DNA of 64,000 bases, taken from positions 23,584,651-23,648,650 of the forward strand of contig OX387603.1 of NCBI GenBank assembly GCA_947568835.1, written 5' to 3'. The number at the start of each line of letters is the position of its first letter. The first letter of the stretch is position 1. Positions 39,457 through 49,916 of this stretch are shown one piece after another. Under the pieces are notes generated by a model, which was given only the letters and a program-made list of their open reading frames with translations, searched no databases and was not told where the DNA came from. Position numbers and translations under genes: made by a program. Origin of the DNA: Protonemura montana. Its lineage: Eukaryota > Arthropoda > Insecta > Plecoptera > Nemouridae.

Positions 39457-41612
39457 CTACGAAATATTAAACTGGTTCGTTACGTGCACCGGTCTCCCTG
39501 CTGATCGCGGGTAAGGAGACAGCGTGTTAACAGTTCTCCCGCACTTGCTTACTGATATTTGTTCCCTGCGCTTCTTACATTTGTAAAACAAACTTTCCAT
39601 CGCTGCCCTGACGACCCTGTTCTTCCAGCCGTACATGCTGGGGCTGAGCAGGAAGTTGGTATTGGCAACGGAGTACGCGATGCTGTAGCACAGGTCCCAG
39701 GCGTACGACCGCACGCCGGCTACCCTCGTGATCATCAGCACCAAGAACGGGAACCAACAAATGACGTAGCACAAGGTCACGTGGATAAGCGTCTTTGCAG
39801 ACTTGCTGGGGTGAATTTTGCCAGTTGGCAGGGGACTCAGAATTCCATTGCGTAGGTGTAATTGGTCTGACAGCAACACCTCTTTGTAGATCTGAAAATG
39901 AGACATTTCTGTTACTTCATCTGTTTTCCGCTGGCCACACTCGACTAGAATCTTGAGGTTCGGGGCGGAGTCACCAGACCCGGAAGGTAATCAGCGTAAG
40001 ACTGGCGCCTGTACTTGCTGTTTATCATGAAGTGTGATTGTTGTGATCCTAGATATGTACTGACCTTGATATGCACTGCAATAATGAACCCCGTGATGGC
40101 AACATGCATGACCACCCCGTTGAGTATGAGCAGCACCCAGGGGACTGTTGCCTGTGCAGCACAAGACTTTGATTCATCCCAGAAGTTGATGACAAGGGCC
40201 GACATGAAGTCCATGCTCGCAGCAAACCAAATGCCGAACACTATACACCTGATTCTTCTGCAACGGAAGCAAAAGCAGTACTTAAAGTATGCTCTCACAC
40301 ATTTTGTTTAATTTCTGCAAACACACTTCAAGGGTAGTAAAGTGATTACGCTACCTATTGATTCATTTATTTTTAGGGTTTAACAACGTTTTTGACAACG
40401 TTTCATGTGACACTGGTCTAATGGCGTCGGTGAATGAGTGGATGATGATGAGGAATGATGAACCTAACGTAGTCTCGAATGGAGAAGGGGAAATCCGGTG
40501 TTGGTATGTAGCTTACTCCTGCCGAAGAGCACCAAGGGGACCAGCGGCTTAACAAAAAATCCATGCTGCCTAGAAGTTGATTGGCAAAGCGAATGAAGTT
40601 GATGTACTAACTTTCATTGCTCCCGAACAGAACTGGGCATATGTATGACGGTCACCCACGTGTTTCTAACGCACCAACTTATTCGGTGTTTGTTTGTCTC
40701 TATATTCTCTCTGTAATACTACATAAGCATATATCACAGTGAGCCATGGTTGTATCTTCATGGCCATGGTGTTTCTAGTGTAAGTCTATCACTAATCCCA
40801 GCTCTGTTGCAGGTAGAATCATATAAAGGTCATATTATATGATCTTAATGTGGCACCCTTATCTGCCTTTAGGTACTTGTTAAAAAAGTCGCAATGTAAC
40901 TTACATCGGAGACATTATCTCGTGGTAGCGCAGCGCATAGACGACGGCGATGTACCGGTCGGCAGCAATGGCGACCAGACTGTACCCCGACGCGGACGTC
41001 GTGAACAAAACGAGTGCGTAACGCATCACGCACGCGTATTTGTAGCGTCCAATCGACTCGTCGACTATGCAAAAATAGTCGAACGACAAACTGTACATGT
41101 TGACGAAGCCGACCAGAAGATCAGCCAACGAAAGATTCAGGACGAAAGTGAGGGAGATATCCGTGGACATTTCTGGAAGAGAATGACAAGCCGTTTTAGT
41201 AATTACTAAAAAATATTGAGTTAAAGGAATGACTTCGAATAAAGAAAAATAGTTTCACTGCTGTTGAAGTATTTCTGAAGAATACATTTTTAGGGCTAAG
41301 ACAAAATAGGTGGTCACAGATGACAACCGGGAGACTCCTTGGTGTGGTGTCTTCAAAAAATGGATTACTTTCGTCATTACATGGATCCTTCTACGCACAA
41401 GGCACGGGCAACTTGAAATGCTTACCACAAATACAGAAACCCTTGTACTGCCTCCACCGGAAACGAAGCACAGCAAAGATGATGGTGCCATTGAGGAGGA
41501 TGATCAGCACTAGCATGATGTAGTCGATGATGAGTCTGATGACCGTGATGTACACGTCGTAGGACGGCGTATCATCCGGGGGACACGCCCCAAAGCCTCC
41601 CAGACAGACCAT
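39457..41612 (-). CDS. Class A (rhodopsin-type) GPCR, gene 3, MECA-like, four exons
   Basis: The most diverged and most upstream member of the cluster, probably a G-protein-coupled surface receptor with an unknown ligand. Exons are 41,612-41,426, 41,172-40,905, 40,257-40,065 and 39,891-39,457, giving 360 residues. The first two introns match genes 1 and 2 in place and phase (1 and 2). A third intron (phase 0, 173 bp) falls at the end of TM5 in the third intracellular loop and is absent from the paralogues. Landmarks: TM1 LLNGTIIFAVL, TM2 LSLADLLVG, YACVMRY, AADRYIAVV, ICL2 ALRYHEIM (close to the melanocortin-receptor loop), TM4 GIWFAAS, ECL2 KSCAA, TM6 ICWFPF, TM7 LLSPSMYGWKN. TM6 keeps CWxP. 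In TM7 the Asn of NPxxY is Ser but the Pro remains. The start Met lies just after a TTTCTTGTGCAG acceptor. Intron 2 holds a SINE tail (40,357-40,545). Confidence 0.9.
40357..40545 (-). repeat. 5S-derived SINE tail inside GPCR gene 3 intron 2 (copy D)
   Basis: On the minus strand it matches the 3' body of copies A and B: a GCTCTTCG block, a CACCGGAT-like block, a TTCATCAT-TCATCATCATCC block, ATTAGACCAGTG, then a GTTGTCAAAAACG end. The 5S-like head is missing. It has the same orientation as the host gene. Confidence 0.6.
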
Positions 41613-41869
41613 CTTGGGCGGAGGGAGGCTGCACAAGAAATAATATCGCGTTTAGGTAGGTCCTTAGAGGTAGCAGATCCATGGCATTGCGTTGTCTATC
41701 CAGGAATATTGTCGTCAAGTGAGACTCTTAATTTATACTTATGATTTCATCCAGAATAATGGTAAAGCTATCAAAAAGGTAAAAATATATATTTGTCTTC
41801 CTTGTTTTCTCTGTCACACAGGCAAGTGCCAGCGAGAGTTTTTGTTATATTTCCCTTTATTTGTGCCAG

Positions 41870-41935
41870 GTTAAAAAGTAGGTGGTTACGGTAATTTGCC
41901 GGCCAGCGGGTTCGAGCCTCACCACGACCTGTGGC
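41870..41935 (+). repeat. tRNA-like SINE head
   Basis: An A-box-like block (AGTAGGTGGTTACGG, 41,877-41,891) is followed 17 nt later by a good B box (GGTTCGAGCCTC, 41,909-41,920). The interval is shorter than in a standard tRNA. A GC-rich body follows to about 42,160. It lies just upstream of GPCR gene 3. Confidence 0.35.
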
Positions 41936-42159
41936 GCCATCTATCGGGCGATGTCGCAACGTCCTCGGCGTCGTGACGCTCCTCCCCCCCCCCTGGACAG
42001 CTACCCACGGTGTCGTGTGATTGCACCCATTAGCACCTTGCGGCGCCGCGACGCGCTCACCGCCTTCTTTATGGTTATCAACCGGTGACATCCGGTGTGG
42101 AAAGGGGGAAGGGGCACAGCTCTCCCACGGGGGTCGGATGGAGTGGGGGTGATAAAAAG

Positions 42160-42636
42160 TAGCGTCACGCAAATCCAGTAAACATGGCAAATTACTCAAT
42201 TTATAAAACACACAGTGCACGATTGCCAATTGTTATAAATGTGCTGTGTAGGTTCTCGTGCTAATCCACGTCGTCTCATTAGGTGAGAAAAAAATGCCGT
42301 TTTTACATTTCATGCACTGAAAGCCGCCTTTTTTTTTAAGATACAAAATTACAGTCGTACAAATTTTTTTTAGCAAAATTGGAAAGGCAATTGGTATGGG
42401 CCTATATTTGGGCGACTTGCATTGCTGCTGTTGTATAAGTACGCAATACAGTGAATTTTAAGTGGATTTTTTTTTCAAGCAAACGTTCAAAAGTTTCTAG
42501 TTTACTCCAGCTCTTGCCGCAGACTGGGTCGTCTGCAAATTCCCTTGGCCGAAGGTAGACGCTGGAGAAGGGCAACTTTCCGAGCAGTGTGGATCAGTTC
42601 TTATCCATCCCATTTGCATATCGGTTACCGATTGGG
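42160..42636. other. Flank between the tRNA-like repeat and the minisatellite
   Basis: AT-rich unique-looking sequence with poly-T and poly-A stretches. No gene was seen. The repeat array begins abruptly at 42,637. Confidence 0.4.
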
Positions 42637-45600
42637 TGTGCGGCCCGGGGTGCGGCCCGGGGTGCGGCCCGGGGTGCGGCCCGGGGTGCGGCCCGGTGTG
42701 CGGCCCGGTGTGCGGCCCGGGGTGCGGCCCGGGGTGCGGCCCGGGGTGCGGCCCGGGGTGCGGCCCGGGGTGCGGCCCGGTGTGCGGCCCGGTGTGCGGC
42801 CCGGGGTGCGGCCCGGTGTGCGGCCCGGGGTGCGGCCCGGTGTGCGGCCCGGGGTGCAGGCCGGGGTGCGGCCCGGGGTGCGGCCCGGGGTGCGGCCCGG
42901 TGTGCGGCCCGGTGTGCGGCCCGGGGTGCGGCCCGGTGTGCGGCCCGGGGTGCGGCCCGGTGTGCGGCCCGGGGTGCAGGCCGGGGTGCGGCCCGGGGTG
43001 CGGCCCGGGGTGCGGCCCGGTGTGCGGCCCGGTGTGCGGCCCGGTGTGCGGCCCGGTGTGCGGCCCGGGGTGCGGCCCGGGGTGCGGCCCGGGGTGCGGG
43101 CCGGGGTGCGGCCCGGTGTGCGGCCCGGGGTGCGGCCCGGGGTGCGGCCCGGTGTGCGGCCCGGTGTGCGGCCCGGTGTGCGGCCCGGGGTGCGGCCCGG
43201 TGTGCGGCCCGGGGTGCGGCCCGGTGTGCGGCCCGGGGTGCAGGCCGGGGTGCGGCCCGGGGTGCGGCCCGGGGTGCGGCCCGGTGTGCGGCCCGGTGTG
43301 CGGCCCGGTGTGCGGCCCGGTGTGCGGCCCGGGGTGCGGCCCGGGGTGCGGCCCGGGGTGCGGGCCGGGGTGCGGCCCGGTGTGCGGCCCGGGGTGCGGC
43401 CCGGTGTGCGGCCCGGGGTGCGGCCCGGGGTGCGGCCCGGGGTGCGGCCCGGTGTGCGGCCCGGTGTGCGGCCCGGGGTGCGGCCCGGGGTGCGGCCCGG
43501 TGTGCGGCCCGGTGTGCGGCCCGGGGTGCGGCCCGGGGTGCGGCCCGGGGTGCGGCCCGGGGTGCGGCCCGGGGTGCGGCCCGGGGTGCGGCCCGGTGTG
43601 CGGCCCGGTGTGCGGCCCGGGGTGCGGCCCGGTGTGCGGCCCGGGGTGCGGGCCGGTGTGCGGCCCGGGGTGCGGCCCGGTGTGCGGCCCGGGGTGCGGC
43701 CCGGGGTGCGGCCCGGGGTGCGGCCCGGTGTGCGGCCCGGTGTGCGGCCCGGGGTGCGGCCCGGTGTGCGGCCCGGGGTGCGGCCCGGTGTGCGGCCCGG
43801 GGTGCAGGCCGGGGTGCGGCCCGGGGTGCGGCCCGGGGTGCGGCCCGGTGTGCGGCCCGGTGTGCGGCCCGGTGTGCGGCCCGGTGTGCGGCCCGGGGTG
43901 CGGCCCGGGGTGCGGCCCGGGGTGCGGGCCGGGGTGCGGCCCGGTGTGCGGCCCGGGGTGCGGCCCGGGGTGCGGCCCGGTGTGCGGCCCGGTGTGCGGC
44001 CCGGTGTGCGGCCCGGGGTGCGGCCCGGTGTGCGGCCCGGGGTGCGGCCCGGTGTGCGGCCCGGGGTGCAGGCCGGGGTGCGGCCCGGGGTGCGGCCCGG
44101 GGTGCGGCCCGGTGTGCGGCCCGGTGTGCGGCCCGGTGTGCGGCCCGGTGTGCGGCCCGGGGTGCGGCCCGGGGTGCGGCCCGGGGTGCGGGCCGGGGTG
44201 CGGCCCGGTGTGCGGCCCGGGGTGCGGCCCGGTGTGCGGCCCGGGGTGCGGCCCGGGGTGCGGCCCGGGGTGCGGCCCGGTGTGCGGCCCGGTGTGCGGC
44301 CCGGGGTGCGGCCCGGGGTGCGGCCCGGTGTGCGGCCCGGTGTGCGGCCCGGGGTGCGGCCCGGGGTGCGGCCCGGGGTGCGGCCCGGGGTGCGGCCCGG
44401 GGTGCGGCCCGGGGTGCGGCCCGGTGTGCGGCCCGGTGTGCGGCCCGGGGTGCGGCCCGGTGTGCGGCCCGGGGTGCGGGCCGGTGTGCGGCCCGGGGTG
44501 CGGCCCGGTGTGCGGCCCGGGGTGCGGCCCGGGGTGCGGCCCGGGGTGCGGCCCGGTGTGCGGCCCGGGGTGCGGCCCGGTGTGCGGCCCGGGGTGCGGC
44601 CCGGGGTGCGGCCCGGGGTGCGGCCCGGTGTGCGGCCCGGGGTGCGGCCCGGGGTGCAGGCCGGGGTGCGGCCCGGGGTGCGGCCCGGGGTGCGGCCCGG
44701 TGTGCGGCCCGGTGTGCGGCCCGGTGTGCGGCCCGGTGTGCGGCCCGGGGTGCGGCCCGGGGTGCGGCCCGGGGTGCGGCCCGGGGTGCGGCCCGGGGTG
44801 CGGCCCGGGGTGCGGCCCGGTGTGCGGCCCGGTGTGCGGCCCGGGGTGCGGCCCGGGGTGCGGCCCGGTGTGCGGCCCGGTGTGCGGCCCGGGGTGCGGC
44901 CCGGGGTGCGGCCCGGGGTGCGGCCCGGGGTGCGGCCCGGGGTGCGGCCCGGGGTGCGGCCCGGTGTGCGGCCCGGTGTGCGGCCCGGGGTGCGGCCCGG
45001 TGTGCGGCCCGGGGTGCGGGCCGGTGTGCGGCCCGGTGTGCGGCCCGGTGTGCGGCCCGGGGTGCGGCCCGGGGTGCGGCCCGGGGTGCGGCCCGGTGTG
45101 CGGCCCGGTGTGCGGCCCGGGGTGCGGCCCGGTGTGCGGCCCGGGGTGCGGCCCGGTGTGCGGCCCGGGGTGCAGGCCGGGGTGCGGCCCGGGGTGCGGC
45201 CCGGGGTGCGGCCCGGTGTGCGGCCCGGTGTGCGGCCCGGTGTGCGGCCCGGTGTGCGGCCCGGGGTGCGGCCCGGGGTGCGGCCCGGGGTGCGGGCCGG
45301 GGTGCGGCCCGGTGTGCGGCCCGGGGTGCGGCCCGGGGTGCGGCCCGGTGTGCGGCCCGGTGTGCGGCCCGGTGTGCGGCCCGGGGTGCGGCCCGGTGTG
45401 CGGCCCGGGGTGCGGCCCGGTGTGCGGCCCGGGGTGCAGGCCGGGGTGCGGCCCGGGGTGCGGCCCGGGGTGCGGCCCGGTGTGCGGCCCGGTGTGCGGC
45501 CCGGTGTGCGGCCCGGTGTGCGGCCCGGGGTGCGGCCCGGGGTGCGGCCCGGGGTGCGGGCCGGGGTGCGGCCCGGTGTGCGGCCCGGGGTGCGGCCCGG

Positions 45601-47088
45601 TGTGCGGCCCGGGGTGCGGCCCGGGGTGCGGCCCGGGGTGCGGCCCGGTGTGCGGCCCGGTGTGCGGCCCGGGGTGCGGCCCGGGGTGCGGCCCGGTGTG
45701 CGGCCCGGTGTGCGGCCCGGGGTGCGGCCCGGGGTGCGGCCCGGGGTGCGGCCCGGGGTGCGGCCCGGGGTGCGGCCCGGGGTGCGGCCCGGTGTGCGGC
45801 CCGGTGTGCGGCCCGGGGTGCGGCCCGGTGTGCGGCCCGGGGTGCGGGCCGGTGTGCGGCCCGGGGTGCGGCCCGGTGTGCGGCCCGGGGTGCGGCCCGG
45901 GGTGCGGCCCGGGGTGCGGCCCGGTGTGCGGCCCGGGGTGCGGCCCGGTGTGCGGCCCGGGGTGCGGCCCGGGGTGCGGCCCGGGGTGCGGCCCGGTGTG
46001 CGGCCCGGGGTGCGGCCCGGGGTGCAGGCCGGGGTGCGGCCCGGGGTGCGGCCCGGGGTGCGGCCCGGTGTGCGGCCCGGTGTGCGGCCCGGTGTGCGGC
46101 CCGGTGTGCGGCCCGGGGTGCGGGCCGGGGTGCGGCCCGGTGTGCGGCCCGGGGTGCGGCCCGGTGTGCGGCCCGGGGTGCGGCCCGGGGTGCGGCCCGG
46201 GGTGCGGCCCGGTGTGCGGCCCGGTGTGCGGCCCGGGGTGCGGCCCGGGGTGCGGCCCGGTGTGCGGCCCGGTGTGCGGCCCGGGGTGCGGCCCGGGGTG
46301 CGGCCCGGGGTGCGGCCCGGGGTGCGGCCCGGGGTGCGGCCCGGGGTGCGGCCCGGTGTGCGGCCCGGTGTGCGGCCCGGGGTGCGGCCCGGTGTGCGGC
46401 CCGGGGTGCGGGCCGGTGTGCGGCCCGGGGTGCGGCCCGGTGTGCGGCCCGGGGTGCGGCCCGGGGTGCGGCCCGGGGTGCGGCCCGGTGTGCGGCCCGG
46501 GGTGCGGCCCGGTGTGCGGCCCGGGGTGCGGCCCGGGGTGCGGCCCGGGGTGCGGCCCGGTGTGCGGCCCGGGGTGCGGCCCGGGGTGCGGCCCGGGGTG
46601 CGGCCCGGTGTGCGGCCCGGGGTGCGGCCCGGGGTGCGGCCCGGTGTGCGTCCCGGGGTGCGGCCCGGGTTGCGGCCCGGTGTGCGGCCCGGGGTGCGGC
46701 CCGGTGTGCGGCCCGGGGTGCGGGCCGGGGTGCGGCCCGGGGTGCGGGCCGGGGTGCGGCCCGGTGTGCGGCCCGGGGTGCGGCCCGGGGTGCGGCCCGG
46801 TGTGCGGCCCGGGGTGCGGCCCGGGGTGCGGCCCGGTGTGCGGCCCGGGGTGCGGCCCGGGGTGCGGCCCGGTGTGCGGCCCGGGGTGCGGCCCGGTGTG
46901 CGGCCCGGGGTGCGGGCCGGGGTGCGGCCCGGGGTGCGGGCCGGGGTGCGGCCCGGTGTGCGGCCCGGGGTGCGGCCCGGGGTGCGGCCCGGTGTGCGGC
47001 CCGGGGTGCGGCCCGGTGTGCGGCCCGGGGTGCGGCCCGGTGTGCGGCCCGGGGTGCGGGCCGGGGTGCGGCCCGGGGTGCGGGCCGC
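42637..47088 (+). repeat. 4.45-kb GC-rich 12-bp minisatellite, 371 units, higher-order structure
   Basis: The array consists of exactly 371 copies of a 12-bp unit with no length change from end to end. The two common forms are GGTGCGGCCCGG and TGTGCGGCCCGG. Rarer forms are GGTGCGGGCCGG and, nine times, GGTGCAGGCCGG. Only two internal units carry private changes (near 46,651 and 46,669), and the last unit also differs. The order of the forms repeats in larger blocks; for example 43,801-44,652 and 45,169-46,020 have the same unit order throughout. GC content is 83-92 % per unit, with two CpG per unit. Because 12 is divisible by three, frames of about 1,500 codons stay open on both strands (Gly-Pro-His, Cys-Gly-Pro, Val-Arg-Pro-Gly and Ala-Ala-Arg repeats). 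I do not call any of them a gene. Confidence 0.97.
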
Positions 47089-49840
47089 CTATTTTCTTAA
47101 TAGGCATGATGTGATTATGGCGCAGGAAAAAGTTAGCCGACGGAAAACTTGCGTGCTCGCTGTTGAATCAGCTGAAAATTTACGTATGCGATTCTCACGG
47201 CGTGATAAGCGTGAGTGGAAAAGAGCTTTTCTTAATAATAATAACAATACTTAAGCTCATTCGCTGGCACGTGATATGGTAAGTGTGGTGCTGGTGAAAC
47301 GCTGCGTTGTCTTTCAAATATTGGATGCGGGGGGAAAATTAAACGGAGATAGATAAAGGAGCGGCGCGCCCTAATTGGAAAAAGTGAGTGCTAGAGTGAA
47401 AACACGTGCACCGCGCGAGAAATACCTGCACTGCAATACCTGTGCTTACAGTTTTCACGTTTCCTCCCCATAATTTGATTTTTACACGATTTCTGCTTAT
47501 GCAGTCGCTACTGACCTTATCATTTAGTTTGTCAAAGTTTCTAAACAAATATTAGATGAATAAATTGTCTTTTATAATCTTAAGAACCCCGAGCATTTTG
47601 ACTATAGAAACGAACCCAGTTAGTGGTTTTATTATTAGTCACTTTTCCATGTCGGCTGCGAACAGACACTCCAAGCTCTACACACCCTAGGAAAGCTTAT
47701 AGTTGCGATAAACTGTTATTTTACCAAGCAATAGAAATTCAAATTCGACTTAAATTTTCATTTTCGTTCAAGTGAACGGATTTGGGGTTTGTTTTGTGAA
47801 GCCAATGGCGGCTGTGTTTACATTTTGAATCGCGGGAATAATCCCCAGCCATGGTATCACGATAGCTACTGGCAAGGATGACATATTTGGGGATAGCTAT
47901 ACTACCCCCTAGTTAAACAGGGGGGGACATGCTCCATTTATGTGTGTCCAAGGCGGGGGGCTGGCCAAATATTTTACGGAACAATAGAATAAGATGTTTA
48001 AGAAGTGGGAATGCATTTTTATGGGCTTCTATATTTTGAAATCGATTACTTTCAAGAAATTGAACTACCGTCTAAATTTCGTCAGGCACTAAACGTGATT
48101 GCGTTTTCAAAACAGGGGTTCCTTGTTGCAAACGCATTACTTTGCGTTTTCATAACTGGGATTGTCAAATTGTTCACCCCTGGACTTAAGCAGCAGGGCC
48201 TACCACAACGGTACAATGGGACATAGTTGTGAATAGGAAGGTTTAAATGCTAATCAAATGAGGGGTTGCAGTGTATTTATGTCACTACACTGTAGAACCA
48301 GTTCATGTGGGGAGGCAGTACATCATTGGAGCCCACATTTGGACAATCATTTTTATGAAACGTTATCTCTTTTATTATAATCAGCATCCCCTTATGGCAA
48401 GGCATGTTCGGAGTTTGCGGCAGAGTACAACCAACTGAAAATATAATCTGAATTACAGTGCATACGTGAGCGTAACGGGATACAATCTTAATTTTGACGC
48501 AATACACTAATATCGGAAATATGCAAAACGAGCAGATTTTTCCGCATAGGTATACCAAGTTCAAATTAAATTAATTTTGGAATAATTCTGAAGATATTTA
48601 CAATTCTACGTGCATAGGTCAGTTGTTTAGAGCACTGCTAGAAGAGTTCCTCTCGGGCAGCATCCAATATTCAATGCAATCCAATCATGTCAAATGGAAA
48701 GAGTCCTCCTTGTTGTACAAATAATAAGCTAAAGTATGGTGAAGAAGGGAAGTGGACACTGGGGACCGAGTCCACACAAAGCTGATTCAAGCTGGCTCTA
48801 CTTGAATGTTTTATTATTTAAATCCGATTCAAAGAGTAGGCAAATCCATGCAAGTACTGTGATCACAATGGCATTCACTTCACTTCAATTAGGTTTTATT
48901 ATTATTTGAAAAGCGCTGTTTCGTTCAGTAAGCGATCGTGTATGGAGAAGTTTCTATATTCTGTATCTCCAAAAGAAAACTCTTTTTTGAGTGTAAGTAG
49001 TAAAATTTTATTTTTGAGTGAATAGTTGTGTATATTTTTACGTTCCCTTTCTCATTCTTGATACTGCGCCCTTATTTCCATACGAGTATATTAATTTAAT
49101 TAAGTCAATCGATCGCATAAATTAGCCGTTGCATAATAGGTCACTCGGTTTGAATTCACCCGACTCTAATCCCAGTGCAATGACGGCAATGCACTCATTC
49201 TGCACGAGCACTGGCTTGCTATTTTGCAGCCTGATTAAACGTTACGAAGCGGTCCAGTCTTTTGTCAGCCGGGAGTGTTTTGTGCGAACCAACCCATGCG
49301 TTCCTCGCTGGCCAAACAGCCGGCCGGACTCAATAGAGGTCCGCGAGGATTACGCTTTTCTGCTTCGAGGGCGCCTTAGTACTTCGAGTGCCCGATCTGC
49401 ATCACAGTTACGTTGCATAACTAGAATAATACAGAGATAAATAGAAGTGCATACGAGTGTTGTAGTCTATATTACTGCACTTGTAAAATGCAATATGACA
49501 ATTGCTGAAATAGTTATTCAGTTCAGCGGTTGAATCCCGTTTACATTGCAACTTTTATGACTGTTGACTTTGAAAATAAGATCTGCACCGGAAAATCTTA
49601 TTTGCAACGACGCACACATCTACGCGGACATCGTCAATGCAGGAAAATGTTCCCTACAGGGTCTCAAAACCGAAGGATATGTTGTTAGATTTATAACTGT
49701 AGACATGCGGGAAAAGTTGCATGATGCAGCAGAAGCAGAATCGGACGTCGACGTATCCATGAGTCGATTTTCCCGATCCACGGAAGTTATTGGCAGTCTG
49801 AGCACGGAGCCAGCAGATATGAAACGGAAACTCAGGTGCA
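47089..49840. other. Intergenic stretch, nothing recognised
   Basis: No exon or repeat could be supported. A few small open frames (103 codons or fewer) lack any motif. Confidence 0.4.
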
Positions 49841-49844
49841 TAAT

Positions 49845-49916
49845 TGGGAATCGAACCCGAGCGCGGAAACTGATTCCCAAACTCAAGCCATTAGAGTGAG
49901 CAGCTGACTCAGCGAA
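49845..49916 (-). repeat. tRNA-like SINE head
   Basis: The minus strand carries a consensus B box (GGGTTCGATTCC, 49,847-49,858) and an A-box-like block near 49,898-49,916. The T arm could pair but no acceptor stem is formed. Best read as a tRNA-derived SINE or tRNA relic. Confidence 0.45.

Noticed and set aside
42497-47107. A 1,536-codon minus-strand open frame of Gly-Pro-His repeats, and similar plus-strand frames
   Set aside because: All are explained by a stop-free 12-bp unit; several frames are open at once, and the variants show no preference for one frame.
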